This document shows, in pieces, positions 32,867 to 40,180 of a stretch of 40,180 bases of DNA (the stretch's first letter is position 1; every line of letters begins with the position of its first letter). The stretch is from Armatimonadaceae bacterium. GTDB lineage: Bacteria; Armatimonadota; Armatimonadia; Armatimonadales; Armatimonadaceae. The notes under the pieces are model-generated. The model was given only the letters and a program-made list of their open reading frames with translations. It did not search any database and was not told the DNA's origin. The stretch lies in NCBI GenBank assembly GCA_030446525.1, contig JAUJNC010000028.1, positions 1-40,180 on the forward strand. The letters run 5' to 3'. Position numbers and translations under genes: made by a program.

Positions 32867-34703
32867 ATGAAAACGATGACGAACTTTCCCCGCTCTATCC
32901 CCGGCGCGTTGACGGCGCTGCTGGGCATCGGCCTGGCGCTCGGTGCGGCGCCGGTGCGCGCCGCGGACTGGCCGCTCCTGCGCGGCAACGTGCAGCGGTC
33001 CAGCGTGGCCGAAGAGAAGCTTGCGCCGCCGCTGTCGCTGCTGTGGCGCTTCACGGCCGCCCCCCACCGCAACAACCCCTGCGCCCCCGCCATCGTGGGC
33101 GACACCGCGTACTTCGCGTCCGGCGAGACCCGGAGCGGCGGCGGCGTCGTCTACGCGGTCGACGTCCGGACCGGCGCCCAGAAGTGGCGCTACCCGAGCC
33201 AGGGCACCCTGGGCAGCCAGACCTTTCAGACCGCGCCGCTCGTCGACGGGGGCAACGTCTACATCGGCGCCTCGGACGGCAACCTGTATGTGCTCCGGGC
33301 CCAGGACGGGGAGCTGCTGCGGACCTTCCGCACGGGCGGCCCCATCACGGCCTCCCCGGTGATCTTCGGCGGCGTGCTGTACTTCGGCTCGAACGACGAC
33401 ACCCTGTATGCCCTGGACCCGAACGACGGCCGGCCGGTGTGGCCGCAGCCGTATAAGGCCCGGGACAACATCAACTCCGCGCCGGTCATCGGGGAGGGGA
33501 TGATCTTCACCACCTCGTCCGACCAGCACGTCCACGCCGTGAACCTGACCGGCAAGTTCAGGTGGCAGTTCCGCCTGCCCTTCTCCACGCTGCCCAACGG
33601 CCTCGTGTTCGCGGGCAACACCCTGTTCGTGCCCGCCGGCTCGCGGCTCCTCGCGCTCACCCCCCGTTCGGGCAACCAGCGCTGGATGCAGACGCTGCCC
33701 GCCGACATCGCGGCCCCGCCGGTTGCGGAGGGCGGCGTGGTGTACGTGACCGACGGCGACCGCAACCTGTACGCACTGCGCGACCGGGACGGCCGGGAGG
33801 TGTGGGAGAAGCCGATCCAGCTGCCGTACGAGGCCGCGGCGGCCCCGACCATCTCCGGGGACGTGATCTATGTCCCCACGGTCCGCAACGTGGTGTACGC
33901 CCTGTCGCGGGAAGACGGCAGGACGCTCTGGTACTACTCCATCGACCCGTCCACCAACCAGCCCCGGGTCGCGCCGCCGACGTACACCGCACTGGCCGCC
34001 CCCATGGCGATCGCGAACGGCACCCTGTACGTGCTTTCCGACGACGGCAGCCTGTCCGCGTTCCGGCCCGACGCGATCGACACGACCCCGCCGCTGGCTG
34101 CCCGGTTCTTCCCGGTGCCCGGCTCCCTTGTGTCCGGCACGCCGCCCCTGGTCTTCGCCGCCGAGCCTGTACGACCCGGGTTCGGGCATCGATAAAGATT
34201 CCGTCAAGATCACGCTCGACGACCAGGCGCTCGATGCCACCTACGATGCGTCGCGGGACCTGATCTACTACCGGACGTCCGCCGAGGCGGGGGCCGTGAA
34301 CCCGCCCATGGCCAACGGACGCCACACCGTCACCCTGACGGCCAGGGACTGGCGCGGCAACGCGCGCGAGGAGAAGTGGTCCTTCGTGGTGGACAACTCG
34401 CTGCCCGCTATGACCAACCGGGGGCAGCAGGCCCCGGCTGCGCCGCGCGCGCGCCGGCGGCGCCGGGGGCGTGGCCCGGCCCGGCACACAGCCGGGCGCG
34501 CGTCCGGGATCGGGGGCGTACGCCCCGCGCCGGGGGCGCGTCCGGCACCGGGAGGCGCGCGGCCAGGCGCAGGCGGGCGCGACGACCGGCGCCGCGACGA
34601 CCGGCGCCGCGACAGAGACCGCGGCGGGAACACCCCGCCCCCGCCGCCCCCCTCGCCTGCGCCGGCGCCCTCGACGCCTCCGCCGGCGCCTCCCCCGCTG
34701 TAG
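32867..34703 (+). CDS. Secreted PQQ-type beta-propeller protein with Ig-like C-terminal domain, one frameshift
   Basis: Signal peptide (SIPGALTALLGIGLALGAAP, cut after VRA). Repeated propeller blades of BamB/PQQ type: GVVYAVDVRTGAQKWRYPSQ, NVYIGASDGNLYVLRAQDGE, VLYFGSNDDTLYALDPNDGR, GVVYVTDGDRNLYALRDRDG, VIYVPTVRNVVYALSREDGR. After LVFAAE near 34166 the frame breaks; a shift restores SLYDPGSGIDKDSVKITLDD and RHTVTLTARDWRGNAREEKW, an Ig-like domain, then a low-complexity Arg/Gly and Pro-rich tail to 34703. The GAGG at 32863-32866 fits the ATG at 32876 better than that at 32867. Likely a periplasmic or surface scaffold; no enzymatic residues are evident. Confidence 0.75.
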
Positions 34704-34732
34704 AAGCGCGCTGCTTCCCTCCGAAGTGACGT

Positions 34733-34775
34733 AGAAGCCGGAAGCCGACATTCAGGATCGTGGCTTCCGGCTTCT
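34733..34775 (+). terminator. 14-bp perfect inverted repeat, terminator-like
   Basis: AGAAGCCGGAAGCC (34733-34746) pairs exactly with GGCTTCCGGCTTCT (34762-34775) around a 15-base loop. GACTTGTAT follows, so the T tract is poor. It ends the PQQ gene or isolates dprA. Confidence 0.6.
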
Positions 34776-34831
34776 GACTTGTATGCCTGCCCGGACAGGC
34801 TCGTACATCCGAAGCGCCAGGAGACACACCC

Positions 34832-35993
34832 ATGCCAACCCCGACGTCCCCGCATCCCCTTCGGCGGATGCGCTCTGGGCCTGCCTGCGGCTCGCCGCCG
34901 CTCGTGCCGCCGCAGCGCCTGCGCGCGCTTCTGGAGCTCTGCCCGTCGCCCCCGCGGCCCTGGAACTCCCCGACGCCGACCTGCGCGCGGCCGGCGTCGG
35001 GCTGACCGAGAAGCAGGCGGCGCGCCTCCGGGAGGCCGCGCGCGCGCCCGTCCCGGCCAGGCTGCGAGAGCGCGCCCAGGAGGCGGGCGTCTCGGCGGTC
35101 ACCTTCCGCGACGGGGCGTACCCGGCCAACCTGCTCCCGCTGGCCGACGCCCCGCCGCTCCTGTTCGTGCGCGGCGCGCTCCGCCCGGACGACCGGTTCG
35201 GCGTGGCCATCGTCGGCTCGCGGCGGGCGACGCGCTACGGCCAGATGCAGGCGGAGCGGTTCGCCCGCGCCTTCACCGAGCGGGGCCTGGCCGTCATCTC
35301 CGGCGGGGCGGCGGGCATCGACACGGCGGCGCACCAGGGGGCTCTGGCGGGTGAGGGGCGCACGATCGCCGTGCTCGGCTGCGGGGTGGACGTGGCGTAC
35401 CCGGCGGGAAACCGCGCCCTGTTCGCCCGGATCGTGGCGTGCGGGGGCGCCTCGTTTCCGAGTTCCCCCTGCAGACACTGCCGGAGCCGTGGCGCTTCCC
35501 GACGCGCAACCGCATCATCGCCGGGATGGCCCGGGGCGTGGTCCTCGTGGAAACGCCGCGCAACTCGGGGGCGCTCATCACGGCGCGCAACGCCGCCGAG
35601 TACGGCCGCGACGTCTGGGCGGTCCCCGGCCCCGTTGACACGGGCCGCTCCCAGGGGGCACCAGGCCATCCAGGACGGCGCGGCGCTGGCGGACACGCCC
35701 GAGGACGTGCTGGCGGCCCTCGGCATCGCCGTCGACCCGCGCCCCGCCGCTCCCCGCCGAACCGCCCGGCGGCGCCCCGGCCGCGAAAGCGCCGGCTCCT
35801 GCGCTGGCCGCCGGCCTCCCGCCGGACGAGAGCCGCCTGCTGGCCGCTTCTCGACCTGGCGCCGCGCCACCTCGACGACGCGGCGGCCGCCGCCGGGCTG
35901 GCCGCGTCGCAGGCCACGGCCGCCCTGACCCTGCTGGAGATGAAGGGATTGGTGCGCCGCCAGCCGGGAAACCTTTGCATCCGCGTGCTGTGA
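34832..35993 (+). CDS. dprA: DNA-processing protein DprA, several frameshifts
   Basis: The start at 34832 has AGGAGA seven bases upstream. The N-terminal SAM-like part is spread over frames (SADALWACLRLAA, then PPQRLRALLELCPSP, then ELPDADLRAAGVGLTEKQAA). The Rossmann core is continuous: FGVAIVGSRRATRYGQMQAE, LAVISGGAAGIDTAAHQGAL, TIAVLGCGVDVAYPAGNRAL. A frame change near 35450 leads to EFPLQTLPEPWRFPTRNRII, SGALITARNAAEYGRDVWAV; another near 35650 to HQAIQDGAALADTPEDVLAA; and a last one to the winged helix LTLLEMKGLVRRQPGNL. About five repairs in all. DprA loads RecA on incoming single-stranded DNA during natural transformation. Treated as intact in the organism. Confidence 0.85.
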
Positions 35994-36002
35994 CGCTATA
36001 CT
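35974..36002 (+). promoter_or_regulatory. Possible promoter of the small gene after dprA
   Basis: TTTGCA (35974-35979), 17-base spacer, TATACT (35997-36002). The elements lie over the end of dprA; moderate match only. Confidence 0.4.
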
Positions 36003-36026
36003 AGTGTAGAGGGAGGAAGGAAAGCG

Positions 36027-36224
36027 ATGAAAAAGAAGAAACAGACCATATCGCCGGAGGCGGCGAAGATCCTGGAGCAGTACCGTAACGCGGGCAAGGC
36101 ACAGCCGGTCCCCCGACGGAAGGGGCACGCCCGCCGCGCCGGGCGGCGAACCCGCGGCGCGGCCCGCCCCGAGCGCCCCGCCCGGCCCGAGCAGCACCCG
36201 GCAGCGCAGCGCAGCGGGAAATAG
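36027..36224 (+). CDS. Small basic protein, unknown
   Basis: 65 residues behind a strong GGAGGAAGGA. The N-terminal MKKKKQTISPEAAKILEQYR looks like a genuine helix. The rest is Arg/Pro/Ala-rich (KGHARRAGRRTRGAARPERP); after about residue 32 another frame gives a Gly/Pro/Ala-rich run instead, so an indel is possible. No family recognised. Confidence 0.5.
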   Translation: MKKKKQTISPEAAKILEQYRNAGKAQPVPRRKGHARRAGRRTRGAARPERPARPEQHPAAQRSGK

Positions 36225-36228
36225 CGAA

Positions 36229-36264
36229 GCCCCCTGCCCCCTCACCCGTGAGGGGGCAGGGGGC
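36229..36264. terminator. 17-bp perfect palindrome between convergent genes
   Basis: GCCCCCTGCCCCCTCAC (36229-36245) pairs exactly with 36248-36264 across a two-base loop. It sits between the stop of the small plus-strand gene and the stop of the minus-strand ABC-F gene, so it can serve both. It shares the CCCCCT/CCCCTC flavour of the repeats at 22586 and 28930. Confidence 0.65.
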
Positions 36265-36268
36265 GGGT

Positions 36269-37858
36269 TTAATCCTCCTGGATGCGCGCGATGGTGGGAT
36301 CCAGGACCAGGGTGAGCTTCCCGTTCTCCACGTAGAACTCGCCGGTCGCGACCGTGTCGATGAGGGAACGGTCGTGGCTCGCCATGAGGATCGTGCCGTC
36401 GAACTGGGCGAGCGCCTGTTCCAGCACGCCGCGCGCCGCCGGGTCCAGGTGGTTGGTCGGCTCGTCCAGCAGGAGCAGGTTCGCCGGGCGCAGCAGGAAC
36501 TTGGCCAGGGCGACGCGCGAGCGCTCGCCGCCCGAAAGCACCCCGACCAGCTTGAAGACGGCGTCGCCCCGGAAAAGGAGGCGGGCCAGCAGCTTGCGGG
36601 CGTTCTCCTCCTCCCGGGTCGGCAGGCCGTGGAGCGTCTCCTCCAGGACCGTGCGCGACGGCTCGAGCGCCTCCGCCTGGTGCTGCGCGAAGTACCCGAT
36701 GATCGTCTTGGGGTGGACGCTCGCCTCGCCCCCGGTCGGCTCGATCTCGCCCGCGACGATCTTAAGCAGCGTCGACTTGCCCGCGCCGTTGGGCCCGGTC
36801 AGCGCGATGCGGTCCCCGCGCACCACGTCCAGGGTGACGCCGTCCAGGACCGTCTTGTCGCCGTACTTTTTGACGACATTGCGCAGGACCAGGGGCTGCG
36901 GGTTCGAGCGCGGCGCCTCCGGCAGTTCCAGGTAGATCGTCCGGGCCGGGCCTTTGGGCTTCTCGATCAGATCCACCTTCTTCTCCATCTGCTTTTCCCG
37001 GCTCTTCACGAGCGTGGCCATGTGCTTTTTGGCGCCGAACTCCTCCTTGAACTCCTTGAACTTTTCCAGCTCCTTCTGCTGCCGGTCGTACTCAGCCTGC
37101 TGGCGCGCGCGCTCCTCGGTCTTGAGCCGCACGTACTCGTCGTGGTCGCCCGTGTAATCCTTGACCTGGCCGTCCTCCATCTCCAGGATCCGGGTCACGG
37201 TCTGGTTCAGGAACTCCGGCTCGTGCGAGATGATCACGACCGCGCCGGGGTAGTTGGGGATGTAATCGTACATCAGCCAGTAGCGGGCGGCATCGTCCAG
37301 GTGGTTGGTCGGCTCGTCCAGGAGCAGGTAGTCCGGCTCCCGCAGCAGCAGTTTGGCCATCGCGATGCGCATCTGCCAGCCCCCGGAGTAGGTGTCGGTC
37401 AGCCGGTCCGTCGCGTCCAGCTCGAACCCCAGGCCCGCCAGCACGCGCCCGATGCGCGCGTCGACCGTGTGCGCGTCCAGGCGGTGCAGGTCGTCGGTCG
37501 CCTGGCTCAGCGCGGCCATCTGCGCCTTGTCACTGCCCGCGCCCACGGCGGCCGCCGCGGCGACCAGGCGCGCCTCGACGTCGGCCACGTCGGGAAGGGC
37601 CGAGCGCATCTCTTCGCCGACCGTCACCCCCAGGCGGCACTGCGACTCCTGGGACAGGTAGCCGACCGTGCGCCCGTGCGCGTTCACCTCGCCCTTGTCG
37701 GGCTCCGTCAGCCCCGCCAGGATCCTGAGCAGCGTCGACTTGCCCGCGCCGTTGGGTCCGACCACGCCCACGTGGTCCTTGGGGCGTATGATCAAAGAAA
37801 CATCTTTCAAAACGACCTGCGGTCCGTAACTTTTGCTTATCTTCTCAGCAGTCAGCAT
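36269..37858 (-). CDS. ABC-F family ATPase
   Basis: 529 residues from the ATG at 37858, with GGGGA eight bases upstream; a longer frame to 37906 is not supported. Two ABC cassettes, no membrane helices: Walker A GPNGAGKS at 34-41 and again in RIALTGPNGAGKSTLLKIVA; signatures YSGGWQMRIAMAKLL and LSGGERSRVALAKFL; Walker B LLLDEPTNHLDDAAR and LLLDEPTNHLDPAAR. The charged P-site tRNA-interaction linker (EYDRQQKELEKFKEFKEEFG) lies between. ABC-F proteins act on the ribosome, relieving stalls or displacing antibiotics. The intrinsic terminator in its leader is typical of antibiotic-induced members. The C-terminal extension is short (TLVLDPTIARIQED). Confidence 0.93.
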   Translation of the reverse strand: MLTAEKISKSYGPQVVLKDVSLIIRPKDHVGVVGPNGAGKSTLLRILAGLTEPDKGEVNAHGRTVGYLSQESQCRLGVTVGEEMRSALPDVADVEARLVAAAAAVGAGSDKAQMAALSQATDDLHRLDAHTVDARIGRVLAGLGFELDATDRLTDTYSGGWQMRIAMAKLLLREPDYLLLDEPTNHLDDAARYWLMYDYIPNYPGAVVIISHEPEFLNQTVTRILEMEDGQVKDYTGDHDEYVRLKTEERARQQAEYDRQQKELEKFKEFKEEFGAKKHMATLVKSREKQMEKKVDLIEKPKGPARTIYLELPEAPRSNPQPLVLRNVVKKYGDKTVLDGVTLDVVRGDRIALTGPNGAGKSTLLKIVAGEIEPTGGEASVHPKTIIGYFAQHQAEALEPSRTVLEETLHGLPTREEENARKLLARLLFRGDAVFKLVGVLSGGERSRVALAKFLLRPANLLLLDEPTNHLDPAARGVLEQALAQFDGTILMASHDRSLIDTVATGEFYVENGKLTLVLDPTIARIQED

Positions 37859-37909
37859 GTTTGAATCCCCTGTCCTTAGAAGGCATGCCGCCGCGGGCAG
37901 CCACACCGT

Positions 37910-37937
37910 AAAAAAGGCGACCCGCGCGGGCCGCCTT
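37910..37937 (-). terminator. Intrinsic terminator in the ABC-F leader (attenuator candidate)
   Basis: On the minus strand AAGGCG-G-CCCGCGCGGG-T-CGCC forms a stem and is followed by six Ts (37915-37910). It lies downstream of the TATAAT at 37964-37959 and 52 bases upstream of the ABC-F ATG, so full transcripts need read-through. A 13-codon frame (MPSKDRGFKHADC, 37886-37845) overlaps the ABC-F start but has no clear ribosome-binding site. Confidence 0.7.
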
Positions 37938-37958
37938 CGTTATTGACAATCTGTCCCT

Positions 37959-37987
37959 ATTATACCGCAACAACGCGCCCCCGGCAA
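37959..37987 (-). promoter_or_regulatory. Promoter of the ABC-F gene
   Basis: On the minus strand TTGCCG (37987-37982), 17-base spacer, TATAAT (37964-37959). Predicted start near 37952, giving a leader of ~95 bases containing the terminator. Diverges from the topA promoter. Confidence 0.65.
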
Positions 37988-38026
37988 CGCGACCTCCGGC
38001 AGGCAAAACCATCGCGTTTGGCGGGC

Positions 38027-38055
38027 TTGCGCGCGCCGGGGACATACGATACAAT
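38027..38055 (+). promoter_or_regulatory. Promoter of topA
   Basis: TTGCGC (38027-38032), 17-base spacer, TACAAT (38050-38055). The leader to 38247 is ~185 bases with no gene that I recognise; AGGA precedes the ATG by eight bases. Confidence 0.5.
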
Positions 38056-38246
38056 GCCGGGTGCTCCACAAGGCCGGCGGGAACTCTTTTCGCCGTGGGT
38101 CTGTAAGAGGGGAAGTGAACACGGTCGCGGCGCCCGGGAACGTGGGGGTAAGGAGAAACGTCCCTTCGGGCAATAATGGCCCTGAGCCGCACGCCGATCC
38201 GCTCGCCGCATGTCTCTTCGTTTGATCGAAATCCGTAGGAAAATCC

Positions 38247-40001
38247 ATGGCCAAGTCGCTTATCATAGTCGAGTCGCCTGCCAAGACCAAGACGCTCAAG
38301 GGGTTCCTGGGCCGCGATTTCCAGATCGAGGCCTCGATGGGGCACGTCCGCGACCTGCCGCCGTCCAAGCTCGGCGTGGATGTCGAGCACGACTTCGAGC
38401 CGTCCTATGTGCCGATACCGGAGCGCAAGGACGTGCTGAAAAAGCTCGCCGACGCCGCCAAGGGCGCCGAAACGGTCTACCTCGCCTCCGACCCCGACCG
38501 CGAGGGCGAGGCGATCGCCTGGCACATCGCGAGTGCGCTCAAACTGAAAAACGCGCGGCGCATCCAGTTCAACGAGATCACGAAAACCGCCGTGCAGGAG
38601 GCGCTGCGCTCGCCGTGCACCATCAACCAGGATCTGGTCGACGCCCAGCAGGCGCGGCGCGTCCTGGACCGCCTGGTGGGTTACAAGATCTCGCCGCTGC
38701 TCTGGAAAAAGGTCAAGAAGAACCTGTCGGCCGGGCGCGTGCAGTCGGTGGCCGTCCGCCTGATCTGCGACCGCGAGCGCCTGATCCAGGCGTTCGTGAC
38801 CGAAGAATACTGGAGCGTCACCGCGACGCTGACCCCGAAAGAAAAGAAGCAGCCTTTCGACGCCGAGCTGCGCGAGTTCGCGGGCAAGAAGCTGGAGCTG
38901 AAGAACCAGGACGACGCCGACCGGGTGATGCGCGATCTGGAAGGGGCCGCCTACCAGGTCAAGAAGGTCAAAAAGAGCGAGCGCCAGCGGCGCCCCTACG
39001 CCCCGTTCATCACCTCCACGCTGCAGCAGGAGGCCTCGCGCAAGCTCGGCTTCGGCGCCAGGCGCGCCATGACGGTGGCGCAGCAGCTCTACGAGGGCAT
39101 CGACCTGGGGACGGACGGCGGGCAGGTGGGACTCATCACCTACATGCGGACGGACTCGACGCGCGTCGCCGCGGAGGCGCAGGCGGACGCCAAGCAGTAC
39201 ATCGTGACGCACTACGGCCCGCAGTACGCGCCGGAGCGCTTCAACGTGTACAAGAGCAAGGGGTCGGCCCAGGACGCGCACGAGGCGATCCGGCCCACGT
39301 CCGTGTTCCGCGAGCCGGACGCGATCAAGGGGCACCTGAGCCCGGACCAGTACAAGCTGTACCGGCTGGTCTGGCTGCGCTTCGTCGCCTCGCAGATGAA
39401 GCCCGCCCTGCTCGACGTGGTCACCGCCGACATCGACGCGGCGCGCAGCGCCGATGTAACATCCCGCATGGCGGGCGTCTACACGTTCCGGGCGACCGGC
39501 TCGACGATCCGTTTCGACGGCTTTTTGCGCGTCTACACCGAGGGCAAGGACGACGCCCGCACGGTGGACGACGAGGAGAGGCCGCCGCTGCCGGCGCTGT
39601 CCGAGGGCCAGCTCCTCGACCTGCTGAAGCTGCTGCCCAAACAGCACTTCACCGAGCCGCCGCCGCGTTTCTCCGAGGCGACCCTGGTCAAGGCGCTGGA
39701 GGAGCAGGGCATCGGGCGGCCCTCGACGTACGCGTCAATCATCGGGACCATCCAGGAACGGGGCTACGTGGAGCTTGCCGAGAAGAAGTTCCAGCCCACC
39801 GAGCTCGGCTTCGTCGTGACCGACCTGCTGGTGAAGCACTTCCCTGACATCCTGGACGTGCAGTTCACGGCGGGGGTCGAGGGCAAGCTCGACACGATCG
39901 AGGAGGGGAAGCAGGACTGGGTGGCGCTGATGCGCGACTTCTACGGCCCGTTCGAGAAGACGGTGGCGGCCGCCGAGGAGGGCATGGAGCGTGTCAAGAT
40001 C
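38247..40001 (+). CDS. topA: DNA topoisomerase I, 3' part lost at the window end
   Basis: 585 genuine codons. TOPRIM domain: SLIIVESPAKTKTLKGFLG and VYLASDPDREGEAIAWHIAS with the DxDxxE residues; then FNEITKTAVQEAL, QQARRVLDRLVGYKISPLLW, LSAGRVQSVAVRLICDRERL. The catalytic tyrosine is in GLITYMRTDSTR, followed by HEAIRPT and GIGRPSTYASIIGTIQERGY. The zinc-ribbon C-terminus expected after GMERVKI is missing because the sequence changes character at ~40000. The frame happens to run on to a TGA at 40086-40088, but those residues are not family sequence. Relaxes negative supercoils; essential in most bacteria. Confidence 0.95.
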
Positions 40002-40180
40002 GCTCCATTACCTCAAATGCGGACAACGAGCACGTCAAGGAGAGAAATAGACACTCGACAAGCAGAGCAATCGAGACTACAGACATGACTAAGAGACTGA
40101 AGAGACATCAAACAAACTCGTCAGAAGAGCAAAAGGATAAATAAAGAGATTGAGATAAAATCAGAGATAGACATAGATAC
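40002..40180. other. Abrupt A-rich low-complexity contig end, probable artefact
   Basis: From ~40002 the sequence changes from GC-rich topA coding DNA to A/G-rich strings such as AAGAGACTGAAGAGACATC and ATAAATAAAGAGATTGAG. No gene, repeat unit or family sequence is seen, and it interrupts an essential gene. A low-quality read end is the simplest reading. Confidence 0.75.

Noticed and set aside
1..40180. CRISPR array, tRNA or rRNA gene
   Set aside because: No spaced direct repeats of CRISPR size, and no cloverleaf or rRNA-like sequence was noticed in the intergenic gaps.

Overview
The window is bacterial DNA of high GC content outside one island. It carries a Gram-negative style envelope gene set (lipoprotein, LolA-like and PQQ-propeller secreted proteins) and the conserved run infC-rpmI-rplT-pheS-pheT. 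My best guess is an uncultured Armatimonadota-like bacterium, with low confidence and from general character only; no rRNA or tRNA gene is present to test it. Several recognisable promoters have an extended -10 (TGn before TATAAT-like). Shine-Dalgarno sequences are present but variable.

Layout. 1-6683 (minus strand): a J-domain/TPR protein cut by the window edge, an Hsp70, a family 2 glycosyltransferase, an AI-2E-type permease and the helicase RecD2. 6684-18553: an accessory island of visibly lower GC, opposite in strand to its left flank. It holds (A) a four-gene operon of secreted/membrane ankyrin protein, large STAND NTPase and two GNAT acetyltransferases; (B) small genes (ABM monooxygenase, DinB-like), one decayed gene carrying a 95-bp MITE with 8-bp target duplication; (C) an ATPase / DUF4435-like / HNH nuclease operon that looks like an anti-phage module; and (D) a decayed stretch ending in the remnant of a second HNH gene. 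18554-24603: a sulfatase, an alpha/beta hydrolase and a peptide ABC importer (binding protein and two permeases). 24572-26264 (minus): a SPOR-domain protein and a BadF/BadG-type sugar kinase. 26335-31047: infC-rpmI-rplT-pheS-pheT. 31111-34703: a double LolA-like protein and a PQQ-propeller protein. 34832-36224: dprA and a small gene. 36269-37858 (minus): an ABC-F ATPase behind an intrinsic terminator in its own leader. 38247 to the right end: topA, cut off.

Sequence quality matters here. AI-2E permease, recD2, the second importer permease, the SPOR gene, the kinase, infC, rpmI, the PQQ gene and dprA all need one or more frame changes, mostly 1-2 base changes in G/C runs, to give full-length family proteins. 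The importer binding protein has an in-frame TAG at a position where related proteins have sense sequence. Essential genes such as infC and rpmI are affected, so I read these as sequencing errors, not as gene death. The last ~180 bases change abruptly to A-rich low-complexity sequence inside topA and look like a bad contig end. The accessory operons A and C are free of such breaks.

The strongest candidates for an undescribed system are operon A (ankyrin-STAND-GNAT-GNAT, with a three-heptamer operator candidate on 11-bp spacing upstream) and operon C (ATPase-DUF4435-like-HNH).
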